From Faecalibacterium sp. UBA1360 (GTDB lineage: Bacteria; Bacillota; Clostridia; Oscillospirales; Ruminococcaceae): a DNA stretch of 9,846 bases. The position numbers and the translations under genes were made by a program. Positions within the stretch are counted from its first letter, which is position 1. Each line of letters begins with the position of its first letter. The stretch is from positions 3,682 to 13,527 of the forward strand of contig DBRU01000066.1 of assembly GCA_002306375.1 (NCBI GenBank), read 5' to 3'. The notes beneath the pieces were generated by a model. It was not told the DNA's origin and ran no database searches. It saw nothing but the letters and a program-made list of their open reading frames with translations. Below are positions 1 to 6,435 of the stretch, one piece after another.

Positions 1-810
1 AAGCTGCACCACCCGCCGGTGTTCCAGCGCCCCGGGGGTCACGGCGCCCAGGGCCTGCAATTCGGCCCGCTGGGGCCCGTCCCCCGCCGCCACCGCCGTG
101 ACGCCGGGCAGGTCCCTGGCGGCCCGGGCCAGGTCGGCGGCCCCTTTTTCGGGGATGAGCCGCCCCACAAAGACGGCCAGCTTCTGCCCGGGGGGCAGGC
201 CCAGGTCCGCCCGCCAGTCCGTGGGGTCCGCGGCGGCCTCGGCGGCCAGGGCGGCGGGGTCCACGGCGTTGGGCAGGCAGCCCGCGGCCTGCACGCCGAA
301 GGTATTCAGCCACCGGCACACGGCGGCGGACACACCGTAAAAGTCGGGCACGGCCCGGCGCACCAGGGCGCAGGCGGCCTGCTCGTACAGGCGGCCGGCC
401 AGGCCCACGACGCCGCCCCCCACCGGCATATACCCGGTGGAATGGTCGATGACCAGCGCCCGCACGCCGTGGGCTTTGGCGGCCCGGGCGGCCAGGACGC
501 TTTGGGTGTACATGCGGGTCTGGATCACGCAAAAATCGGGGCGCGGGTCCCACAGCTGCCGCCAGGCCCGGCCCCACAGGGCCGAAGGCCGCACCACCGG
601 GAACCGCCCTTTCATCACCGGCCACACGGGCAGGCGCACCACCTCCACGCCGTCGGCGTCGGTCTGGCGGTCGGGCAGGCCGGGCAGCGCGCTGGTGACG
701 ACCACGGCCCGGTGCCCGTCGGCGGCGGCCCGGCGGGCCAGGTTCCAGGTATACCGCTCCACCCCGCCCACGGTGGGCAGGTACTGGGCGGAGAAAAACA
801 GGATGGTCAA
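1..810 (-). CDS. GT4-family glycosyltransferase, N-terminal 270 residues (3' end beyond window)
   Basis: Cytoplasmic GT-B glycosyltransferase that should transfer a sugar from an NDP-sugar to a growing glycan; donor and acceptor cannot be read. The reading frame is open from a TTG at 810 to the window edge. Visible: the N-terminal glycine-rich acceptor-side motif PTVGGVERY (residues 12-20), the domain-linking LPNAVD (179-184) and the donor-phosphate motif FVGRLIPEKG (214-223), with R216 and K222 the expected phosphate contacts. The later GT4 E-x7-E motif would lie outside the window. TTG is chosen because GGGAGG sits 7 bases upstream and translation from it gives the typical MTILFFSAQY strand at the family start; no ATG fits. 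It lies 29 bases after the DUF2142 gene and is probably the same operon's eighth gene. Family call is firm, specificity unknown. Confidence 0.9.
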   Translation of the reverse strand, partial: MTILFFSAQYLPTVGGVERYTWNLARRAAADGHRAVVVTSALPGLPDRQTDADGVEVVRLPVWPVMKGRFPVVRPSALWGRAWRQLWDPRPDFCVIQTRMYTQSVLAARAAKAHGVRALVIDHSTGYMPVGGGVVGLAGRLYEQAACALVRRAVPDFYGVSAAVCRWLNTFGVQAAGCLPNAVDPAALAAEAAADPTDWRADLGLPPGQKLAVFVGRLIPEKGAADLARAARDLPGVTAVAAGDGPQRAELQALGAVTPGALEHRRVVQL

Positions 811-817
811 GGCAGGT

Positions 818-823
818 CCTCCC
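818..823 (-). promoter_or_regulatory. Ribosome binding site fixing a TTG start
   Basis: On the minus strand this reads GGGAGG, followed by 7 bases and then TTG at 810-808. It is the main reason for assigning a non-ATG start to the GT4 glycosyltransferase. Confidence 0.75.
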
Positions 824-839
824 TTTTACAGCATGCGCC

Positions 840-3509
840 TTACCGCGCGATGATGACCAGCATGATGTTGAGCAGCACGCCGAAATGCAGCGCGCAGGCC
901 CCGCACACCAGCCGCCCGTCCAGCACCTGGGCGTCCCGGGGCCGGGGATGGCGGGGGATCAGCGCGGTCAGGGCCAGGGGCAAAACGGGCAGCCAGTACC
1001 GCCCCTGCAAACCGTACAGCGTTTCGTAATAGGTGGGGGTCCACACCAGGCACCCGGCCACGGTCAGGGCGCAGCAGCCCAGGGCCGCCAGCGCCAGCCA
1101 GGCCCGGTCCCGGCCCTGGGGCAGGCGTTCGAGCCCCGGTTCGTCCAGGGCCGAGGGCACCGCAAAGGCCAGCAGCCCGTAGGCCGCCAGCACCCACACC
1201 CAGGCCAGCTCCACCGAGTCGTAGCCCAGCAGCCCGCCCACCAGGCCCCGGACCACATCGTCGGCGTCCTGCACCACGGTGCGGGTCAGCAGCAGCAAGG
1301 TGTCGGGCAGGTGGGTCACAAGATAGCCGGGGGTGTAGGTGATCTGGTCCTCGGGGGCGGCCACGCTCTGGGTGGCGCGCACGGCCCGGGCGGCCTCCAC
1401 CTTTTCGGCCAGGTAAGCCCGGTCCAGGGGATAGTGGTCGGCGTCCTCCATGCCGATGGTGACGCCGCAGGCTTCCAGCTCGGCCACGCCCGGCTCCACG
1501 GTATAGCAGGCCTTGAACAGCAGCACCCGGCCCTGCTCGGTCAGCACCTGCCACGACCAGTCGTTGACGGCCGTACCGCCGAAATACACAAGGGTCACGG
1601 CCCGGATGAAATCCTCGTCGGTGAAGGAGCTTTTTTCCATCTCCTCGGGGCTGAAGAAAAAGCTCTGCCCCAGTTCGGCGGCGCTCACGTCCCCCTCCAC
1701 CAGGGCCTGGGCCCAGAATTCCACCTCGCTGTCGGCCACGTCCTGGGTCAGGCCGGCGCAGTAGTACACCCGGCGCACAAAGGCTTCGGGGGTGTGGTCC
1801 AGGTATTCGGCGGGGATGGCGTCCAGGTAGGCCGCCAGGGGGCTGGCGTCGTTGTCGGCGGCGGGGACCTCGTCGGCTTCTTCGCCGGCGGCCGGTTTGG
1901 CTTCTTCGCCGGGGGCGGCGCGCACAGCGTCGGCCCGCAGGGACAAAGCCTCGGCGTCAGTTTCAGCCTCGGTTTCGGCGGCGGTCTCGGCGGCGGGCAG
2001 GGTGTCGGGGTTGGTCAGGGCCGTGGCCAGCACGGCCCGGTTGACCCACAGCATCAGCGCCAGGCACACGGCCAGGTAGGCGGCCTTTTTCAGCCGGGCG
2101 CGGCGGCCCAGACGCACGGCCGGCACCAGCAAGAACAAAGCGCACAAAGGCAGGTAGACGGCCTTGGCCGGGGCCAGCAGCACGCCGCAGGCGGCGGTGG
2201 CCAGGGCGGCGGCCGGGGTCAGGGGGCGGTTCTCGTTGCCGAACACCGCTTGCAGGCACAGGGAGGTAAAGGCAAAGGCCAGGCCCAGCAGCAAAGCGTC
2301 CCGGCTGAAGGAGCAGGCCAGGTGCAGCGTCATGGGCAGCAGGGCCGCCGCCGCAAAGATGCGCCGCCCGAAGGGGGCGTGGCGCACGGCCAGGGACGCC
2401 AGCGCCGCAAACGCCAGCAGGTTGGCCAGCCGGCCCAGCAGCAGCACGGGCACAAAGCCCAGGCGCAGCACAAAGCCCAAAAACACCGCCGCCGCGCTGA
2501 CCAGGTAGAGCAGCGGGTTGCGGTCGGTCTGGTACTCGGCCAGTTCGGCGTGGCTGTCAAAGGCGTCGGGGCTCAGGGTGAACACATTGTCCGCCACCTC
2601 CTGCCAGGTGAACACGGTGGTGTTCTCGTTCTGGATCAGGGCGTTCTGGTCGTGTTCCCGGCGGTAGCTCATGTCGATGGGCACGTTGCCCATGCGCCAG
2701 TCGTCGGCGCTGAACCAGTTGGCCCAGCGGCAGGCCAGGGTAAAGGACTGGTTGATGTGGTATTTTTCATCGGGCACGGCGTAGGGGGGCAGCACGGCCC
2801 CGTACAAAAGGCCGAAGCCCACCACCAGGGCGAACACCAGCCGATGCAGGGGGGTCCGCCGGCGCAGCGCCGCCCGCACGCCCAAAAACAGGACCAGGGC
2901 CGCCAGCGCCGCCACGCCCAGGAAATACCGGTTCAAAAACCCGCCGATGGTGCGGTAGGTGACGATCAGGGCCAGGGTGGCGTCGGCCGCCTGGCCGTTG
3001 ATCGTGCATTCCTCCTGCCAGAGGGCCGCGCCGTCGGACACGCCCAGGCACAGCCGCCCGCCCCCCGTGTACCGGGGCGTCAGGGTCAGGCGGTACTGCC
3101 GCCCGGCCACCCCCGCCACGGGGGCGTCCAGGCCCAGGCCGGTGTACTGCCCGGGCAAGATCAGGCTCATGTCGCCCCAGCTGGTGGCCAGCACCTCGCC
3201 GGTGGCGGCGTCGGACAGGGTCACCTCCAGCGTGCCCTGGGGCTGGTCGCCCTCGATGCCGAACACCAGCGCCACGGCCAGCAGGTCCTCGTCAAAGGAG
3301 AAGGTCTGGGTGGCGCTCTGTCCGTCGGCGATGGGCTCGCTCATCAGGGGGTAGTCGTCGCTGATCTTCTGGGACAGGCTCTTGCCGGTCTGGGGGCGCA
3401 CCAGGGCCAGCCATACCAGCCCGGCGGCCAGCAGGCAGGCCAAAGCCGCCGCCCCCGCCAGCAGGGCGGGGCGGTGGTCGCGGCAGAATGTACGCAGCTT
3501 GGGGGTCAT
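840..3509 (-). CDS. DUF2142 multi-pass membrane protein with inserted DUF4214-like domain
   Basis: Large (889 aa) integral membrane protein of the DUF2142 type, found in surface-glycan loci and thought to resemble GT-C lipid-linked-sugar glycosyltransferases; activity unproven. Visible: a first membrane segment (about 15-37), an outside beta-rich domain (about 43-185), then many membrane helices, the hallmark PPYAVPDEKYH (241-251) in the first large loop, and the C-terminal GLQGRYWLPVLPL motif (833-845). Between a helix ending near 498 and the usual DUF2142 segment ITYTPGYLVTHLP (about 723-735) lies an extra loop: an Ala/Glu-rich linker (about 505-558), then a region resembling two DUF4214 repeats (about 573-688, with SFFFSPEEMEKSSFTDEDF). 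Start: the ATG at 3509 has GGAG 6 bases upstream; the ATG at 3515 has it directly adjacent, too close. It follows the HAD phosphatase by 15 bases. Family call is good; the insert is a motif-level reading. Confidence 0.85.
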   Translation of the reverse strand: MTPKLRTFCRDHRPALLAGAAALACLLAAGLVWLALVRPQTGKSLSQKISDDYPLMSEPIADGQSATQTFSFDEDLLAVALVFGIEGDQPQGTLEVTLSDAATGEVLATSWGDMSLILPGQYTGLGLDAPVAGVAGRQYRLTLTPRYTGGGRLCLGVSDGAALWQEECTINGQAADATLALIVTYRTIGGFLNRYFLGVAALAALVLFLGVRAALRRRTPLHRLVFALVVGFGLLYGAVLPPYAVPDEKYHINQSFTLACRWANWFSADDWRMGNVPIDMSYRREHDQNALIQNENTTVFTWQEVADNVFTLSPDAFDSHAELAEYQTDRNPLLYLVSAAAVFLGFVLRLGFVPVLLLGRLANLLAFAALASLAVRHAPFGRRIFAAAALLPMTLHLACSFSRDALLLGLAFAFTSLCLQAVFGNENRPLTPAAALATAACGVLLAPAKAVYLPLCALFLLVPAVRLGRRARLKKAAYLAVCLALMLWVNRAVLATALTNPDTLPAAETAAETEAETDAEALSLRADAVRAAPGEEAKPAAGEEADEVPAADNDASPLAAYLDAIPAEYLDHTPEAFVRRVYYCAGLTQDVADSEVEFWAQALVEGDVSAAELGQSFFFSPEEMEKSSFTDEDFIRAVTLVYFGGTAVNDWSWQVLTEQGRVLLFKACYTVEPGVAELEACGVTIGMEDADHYPLDRAYLAEKVEAARAVRATQSVAAPEDQITYTPGYLVTHLPDTLLLLTRTVVQDADDVVRGLVGGLLGYDSVELAWVWVLAAYGLLAFAVPSALDEPGLERLPQGRDRAWLALAALGCCALTVAGCLVWTPTYYETLYGLQGRYWLPVLPLALTALIPRHPRPRDAQVLDGRLVCGACALHFGVLLNIMLVIIAR
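1446..1793 (-). other. DUF4214-like region inside the DUF2142 protein
   Basis: Encodes about residues 573-688 of the membrane protein. The pattern F-V-x-x-V-Y, then E-x-x-F-W-A-x-x-L-x-x-G, then FFFSPEE, then TDEDFIRAVTLVY, W-x-x-L-x-x-G-R, an F-K-A-C, and a closing C-G-V-x-x-G follows the tandem DUF4214 layout seen in extracellular clostridial proteins. The canonical L-G-R and D-x-x-G motifs are degraded, so it may be a divergent or structural-only copy. Predicted to face outside the cell. Confidence 0.6.
1797..2009 (-). repeat. Low-complexity Ala/Glu linker coding region with short tandem repeats
   Basis: Encodes the acidic, probably disordered linker ahead of the DUF4214-like region. At DNA level ggcttcttcgccgg occurs at 1875-1888 and again at 1899-1912 (period 24, eight codons, protein GEEA repeated), and tcggcggcgg occurs at 1975-1984 and 1987-1996 (period 12, giving AET-like repeats). 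Both periods are multiples of three, so length changes would keep the frame. Confidence 0.6.
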
Positions 3510-3515
3510 AGGCAT

Positions 3516-3519
3516 CTCC
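3516..3519 (-). promoter_or_regulatory. Ribosome binding site choosing the DUF2142 start
   Basis: Minus-strand GGAG lies 6 bases before the ATG at 3509 but directly abuts the ATG at 3515. The spacing favours the second ATG (protein starting MTPKLR). Confidence 0.6.
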
Positions 3520-3524
3520 GTTCG

Positions 3525-4034
3525 TCAGTCCATCTTGATGCCGAACGCCCGGGCCACGGCGTCGGCCAGGCGGCCTTCCCGCCGCAGAAATTCCTCCACG
3601 GCTTCCCGCACGGCCCCTTCCCCGCCCCGGCGGCGGCAAACATAGTCGGCCCGGGCGGCGACGCCTTCGGCCGCGTCGGCCGGGCAGGCCACGAACCCGC
3701 ACAGGGCCATGGCCGCGGCGTCGTTCCAGTCGTCGCCGCAGTAGGCCACCTGGTCCCGCCCCAGGCCGTTTTGGGCCAGGAATTCGGCCAGGAAGGCCGC
3801 CTTGTCCTTGACGTTCTGGAACACATAGTCGATGTGCAGGTCGGCGGCGCGGCGGCGCACGGCCTCGCATTCCCGGCCGGTGCAGATCATGACCCGCACG
3901 CCGGCGGCCCGGGCGGCCACGATGCCCGCCCCGTCCTTGATGGCAAATTTTTTCAGCTCGTTGCCGGTGGCGTCATAGTACACGCCCCCGTCGGTCAGTG
4001 TGCCGTCCACGTCCAGCACCAGCAGTTCGATCAT
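3525..4034 (-). CDS. KdsC-type HAD phosphatase (ulosonic-acid 8-phosphate or 9-phosphate phosphatase-like)
   Basis: Small cytoplasmic HAD phosphatase of the KdsC/YrbI group, which removes phosphate from Kdo-8-P or a related ulosonic-acid phosphate before CMP activation; substrate here is inferred. At 169 aa it is the usual capless KdsC length. Visible: motif I LDVDGTLTDG (7-16; D8 nucleophile, D10 acid/base), motif II CTGR (51-54), motif III around VKDK (75-78), motif IV GDDWND (100-105), and the family C-terminal pattern GGEGAVREAVEEFL (137-150). The start at 4034 has AGGAG 6 bases upstream and begins directly with MIELLVLDVDGT; a longer in-frame start at 4100 would overlap the aldolase end and add a tail with no family match. 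The aldolase stop lies 22 bases upstream and the DUF2142 start 15 bases downstream. Confidence 0.9.
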   Translation of the reverse strand: MIELLVLDVDGTLTDGGVYYDATGNELKKFAIKDGAGIVAARAAGVRVMICTGRECEAVRRRAADLHIDYVFQNVKDKAAFLAEFLAQNGLGRDQVAYCGDDWNDAAAMALCGFVACPADAAEGVAARADYVCRRRGGEGAVREAVEEFLRREGRLADAVARAFGIKMD

Positions 4035-4056
4035 GGGCTTCTCCTTTGGGGTCCGC

Positions 4057-5631
4057 TCAGGCGTTGCTGAGCAGGGGTTCGTACTCGCTGGGGGTGACAA
4101 AGGCCAGCGTCGGGCCCCCGCCGGCGGTCACGGCCCGCATGCCGGCGGCCACGGCGGCGTTGTAGGCCGGGCCCCGGTCGGTGTGGGCGTGCAGGCGGCT
4201 GTCGGCGTAGGCGGCCTGGCCTTCGCGGTAGCCGTCGGCCCCGGCCAGCAGCACCCCGGACGCGCCGCACAGGCGCAGCAGCCGCAGCAGCATCAGCACG
4301 CTGTTGCCCGCGGGGGCGTTGTCGGCGCACAGGCGGTCATAGTTGACGGTCAGGGCGTTGTCGGCGCGCAGGTTGCTGGTCAAAATCAGCGGGCAGGGGG
4401 CTTCCTCCAGCTTGTCGAACCGCTTGCTGGAGGAGAAGAAGGCATAGTCCGGCGTGAGGAAGTCCGGGCAGAAATTGGCCGACACGGTCACGTCCGCCCC
4501 GGCGTTTTGCACGGCCTTGCGCCCCGCGTCGCCGGCCAGGGTCGCGCCGGGGGCCAGCACCAGCACGGTCTTGCCGGCAAACGCCTGGCCCAGGGCCTTG
4601 AGGGCCGCGTCGTCGTCGATGCGGCGGCGCTGGTAGTCCCGGTACAGCCCGTCGGCGTAGGCGGCGTCGAAGGCCGTGGCCTTGGCCCGGTCCAGCCCGG
4701 CCAGGATGTGGTTGATATCCCGGTTGGTCAAATCGCCCTTGGCCAGGTAATGCTCGGCGTAGTTGCGGTGCAGGTTGTACCGGGCCGACAGGAAATAGGC
4801 CGGGGTGTAGCCCCAGGCGCTTTCCCCCTTGATGGGGGCGATGTGGTCCTGGATGGCGTCCATGAGCTCGTCGATGTCATAGCTGGCGCCCAGGGTATCG
4901 TTCATATAATCGGCGATGAGCTCGATGGGCAGGTTGCCCGGGATGCGCCCCATGCCCAGCAGGCTGGCGTCCACGGTGGTGTCCCGGCGCAGATGCTTGT
5001 CGATGAATTCCTGGGCCAGGCAGAAGCTCAGGGCCATGTTCTCGTGCAGGTGCAGGCCCACCCGGATGTCGGGGGCCAGGTTGTGGTCCACCAGGCTGAC
5101 GATGCGCTCCAGGTCGCGGCGGCGCATGCTGCCGAAGGTGTCCACGATGGAGAACTGATAGGGGTGGATAGCGTTGACCTGGTCCAGGATCCACAAAATG
5201 TCCTTGTCGGCATAGCCCATGATGTTGATGGGGTTGATGGACAGCTTGTACCCCCGGGCCTTGACCTCCCGGGCAAAGTCCATACCTTCCCGGATGTCGT
5301 AGTCATGGGCCGTGATGCGGATCATCTCGATACCCTTGCCCTCGTAGGGGGACAGCTGGGAAATGTCGTAGTTGGAACGCATGGCCATGGCCGAATACAT
5401 CGTATGGCCGGTGTGGGCGGGCAGCAGCCTGTTCAGCTGTTCGATGGTGCGGCAGACCGACACGTCGGGGTCATAGGCCCCCACGTTGCGCAGAAAGCCC
5501 ACTTCCACGATGTCGGCGCCGGCCCGGGTCAGGGCGGCGATGATGTCCCTGGCGGCGGAAAAGCCCCAGCGCCAGTCGTTGACGTAGCCGCCGTCGCGCA
5601 GCGTGCAGTCCAGCAGTTTGGTGTTCGGCAT
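4057..5631 (-). CDS. DRE-TIM (HMGL/4-hydroxy-2-oxovalerate aldolase-like) enzyme with C-terminal Rossmann-like domain
   Basis: Predicted metal-dependent lyase/aldolase of the DRE-TIM metallolyase superfamily, subgroup like 4-hydroxy-2-oxovalerate aldolase, which handles pyruvate and an aldehyde. Visible in the barrel (about 4-300): DCTLRDGGY (8-16; R12 catalytic, D13 metal ligand), VEVGF (42-46), HLHEN (194-198; H194 and H196 metal ligands) and GMGRIPGNLPIE (226-237). Residues about 345-510 form a second domain beginning TVLVLAPGATLAG (355-367) with a later LLLRLCGASGVLLAGADGY-like stretch (about 448-468), Rossmann-like in rhythm, function unknown to me. The barrel is well known; its role in polysaccharide loci is unassigned in what I recall. 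I infer it makes a 2-keto-3-deoxy acid in place of a PEP-dependent synthase, given the KdsB and KdsC neighbours. The start at 5631 has GAGG 8 to 9 bases upstream. Confidence 0.85.
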   Translation of the reverse strand: MPNTKLLDCTLRDGGYVNDWRWGFSAARDIIAALTRAGADIVEVGFLRNVGAYDPDVSVCRTIEQLNRLLPAHTGHTMYSAMAMRSNYDISQLSPYEGKGIEMIRITAHDYDIREGMDFAREVKARGYKLSINPINIMGYADKDILWILDQVNAIHPYQFSIVDTFGSMRRRDLERIVSLVDHNLAPDIRVGLHLHENMALSFCLAQEFIDKHLRRDTTVDASLLGMGRIPGNLPIELIADYMNDTLGASYDIDELMDAIQDHIAPIKGESAWGYTPAYFLSARYNLHRNYAEHYLAKGDLTNRDINHILAGLDRAKATAFDAAYADGLYRDYQRRRIDDDAALKALGQAFAGKTVLVLAPGATLAGDAGRKAVQNAGADVTVSANFCPDFLTPDYAFFSSSKRFDKLEEAPCPLILTSNLRADNALTVNYDRLCADNAPAGNSVLMLLRLLRLCGASGVLLAGADGYREGQAAYADSRLHAHTDRGPAYNAAVAAGMRAVTAGGGPTLAFVTPSEYEPLLSNA

Positions 5632-5646
5632 AAAATCGTACCTCGC

Positions 5647-5660
5647 GGCCCCGGGGGGCC
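5647..5660 (-). other. Short GC-only hairpin ahead of the aldolase ribosome binding site
   Basis: The 14-base inverted repeat GGCCCCCCGGGGCC (minus strand) can form five G-C pairs with a four-base loop. It lies in the 47-base gap between the KdsB-like and aldolase genes, 2 to 3 bases upstream of the GAGGT ribosome binding site. No T-run follows, so it is not a standard intrinsic terminator. Confidence 0.4.
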
Positions 5661-5678
5661 AGTGTCAGGGGGATGGGT

Positions 5679-6419
5679 TCACGCTTCGCTCTCGCCCCGC
5701 TCGCGCAGCGTTCGCACCACCAGCGTCAGGTCCTTGGGGGTGTCCACGCTGACGGTCTTGTAGGGGCTCTGGATGGCGTGCACGGTGTGGCCGTGCTCGA
5801 TAAAGCGCATCATATCGTTTTCTTCGGCCAGTTCCAGGGCCGACTTGGGGGTATCGTGGTAGAATTGCAGCGCTTTGCGGCTGTACAGCTGGATGCCGGT
5901 GACCTTCTCGTACTCAAAATCCAGCGTTCCCTTGGGGTAGGGGATCGGACTGCGGGAGATCATCAGGATCTCCCGCGCGGCGTTGGTCACGACCTTCTGG
6001 TTGGAAAAGTCGATCACGTCCGCCGGGTGGGTCATGACGTTGGTGAGCACGGCCACATAATAAGGGTCGGCGGGCAGCTCTTTGGGCAGGATCAGGTCGA
6101 AGGCCTGCACGTTGATCAGGGGCTCGTCCCCCATGACCTGCAAATACAGGTCGGCCTCCAGCTTGGTGGATACCTCCCAGATGCGCCCGGTGGGGGTGTC
6201 GTGGTCAGGGCTGGTCATCAGGCAGTTCATGCCGTACTGACGGCAGGCGGCTTCGATGCGCTCATCGTCGGTGGCGATGACCACGTCGGACAAGGCGGCG
6301 CATTTTTTGGCTTCGCTGTACACCCACCAGATCATGGGCCGGCCCAGGATGTCGGCCAGGGGTTTGCCCGGCATGCGAGAGCTCTGGTAGCGGGCGGGGA
6401 TGACGGCAACGGTTTTCAT
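5679..6419 (-). CDS. kdsB: KdsB-type CMP-ulosonic acid synthetase (3-deoxy-manno-octulosonate cytidylyltransferase family)
   Basis: Cytoplasmic nucleotidyltransferase that couples a 2-keto-3-deoxy sugar acid to CTP, giving a CMP-sugar and pyrophosphate. At 246 aa it matches KdsB length (about 248). Visible: the CTP-binding start PARYQSSRMPGKPL (8-21; R10, K19), ATDDERI (49-55), MTSPDHDTPTGR (68-79), GDEPLI (97-102; D98 metal ligand), SRSPIPY (155-161) and SVDTPKDL (224-231; D226 second metal aspartate). Deviations from classical KdsB: the usual Q of VQGDEP is M96, the usual HQSGT(D/E)R reads HDTPTGR, and the HIGIYAY-like and EMLEQLR-like segments are altered. The catalytic set is kept but the sugar may not be Kdo. 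ATG at 6419 has AAAGGA 8 bases upstream; it follows the GT52-like gene by 16 bases. The symbol marks the family only. Confidence 0.85.
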   Translation of the reverse strand: MKTVAVIPARYQSSRMPGKPLADILGRPMIWWVYSEAKKCAALSDVVIATDDERIEAACRQYGMNCLMTSPDHDTPTGRIWEVSTKLEADLYLQVMGDEPLINVQAFDLILPKELPADPYYVAVLTNVMTHPADVIDFSNQKVVTNAAREILMISRSPIPYPKGTLDFEYEKVTGIQLYSRKALQFYHDTPKSALELAEENDMMRFIEHGHTVHAIQSPYKTVSVDTPKDLTLVVRTLRERGESEA

Positions 6420-6435
6420 GGCAGCGGTCCTTTCG

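Noticed and set aside
19..1029. Plus-strand open frame of 336 codons at the left edge
   Set aside because: The minus strand here encodes a GT4 glycosyltransferase with clear motifs; the plus-strand translation is Gly/Gln/Pro-rich noise.
885..4070. 1061-codon open frame on the plus strand
   Set aside because: It lies antisense to the DUF2142 and phosphatase genes, is rich in G, Q, H and A with no domain pattern, and is explained by codon bias in GC-rich DNA.
5647..5660. Intrinsic terminator between the KdsB-like and aldolase genes
   Set aside because: The stem is short and is not followed by a T-run, and the next gene has no obvious promoter of its own.
4000..5763. 587-codon plus-strand open frame
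   Set aside because: It is the antisense shadow of the aldolase gene, crosses several real gene boundaries and has no recognisable motif.
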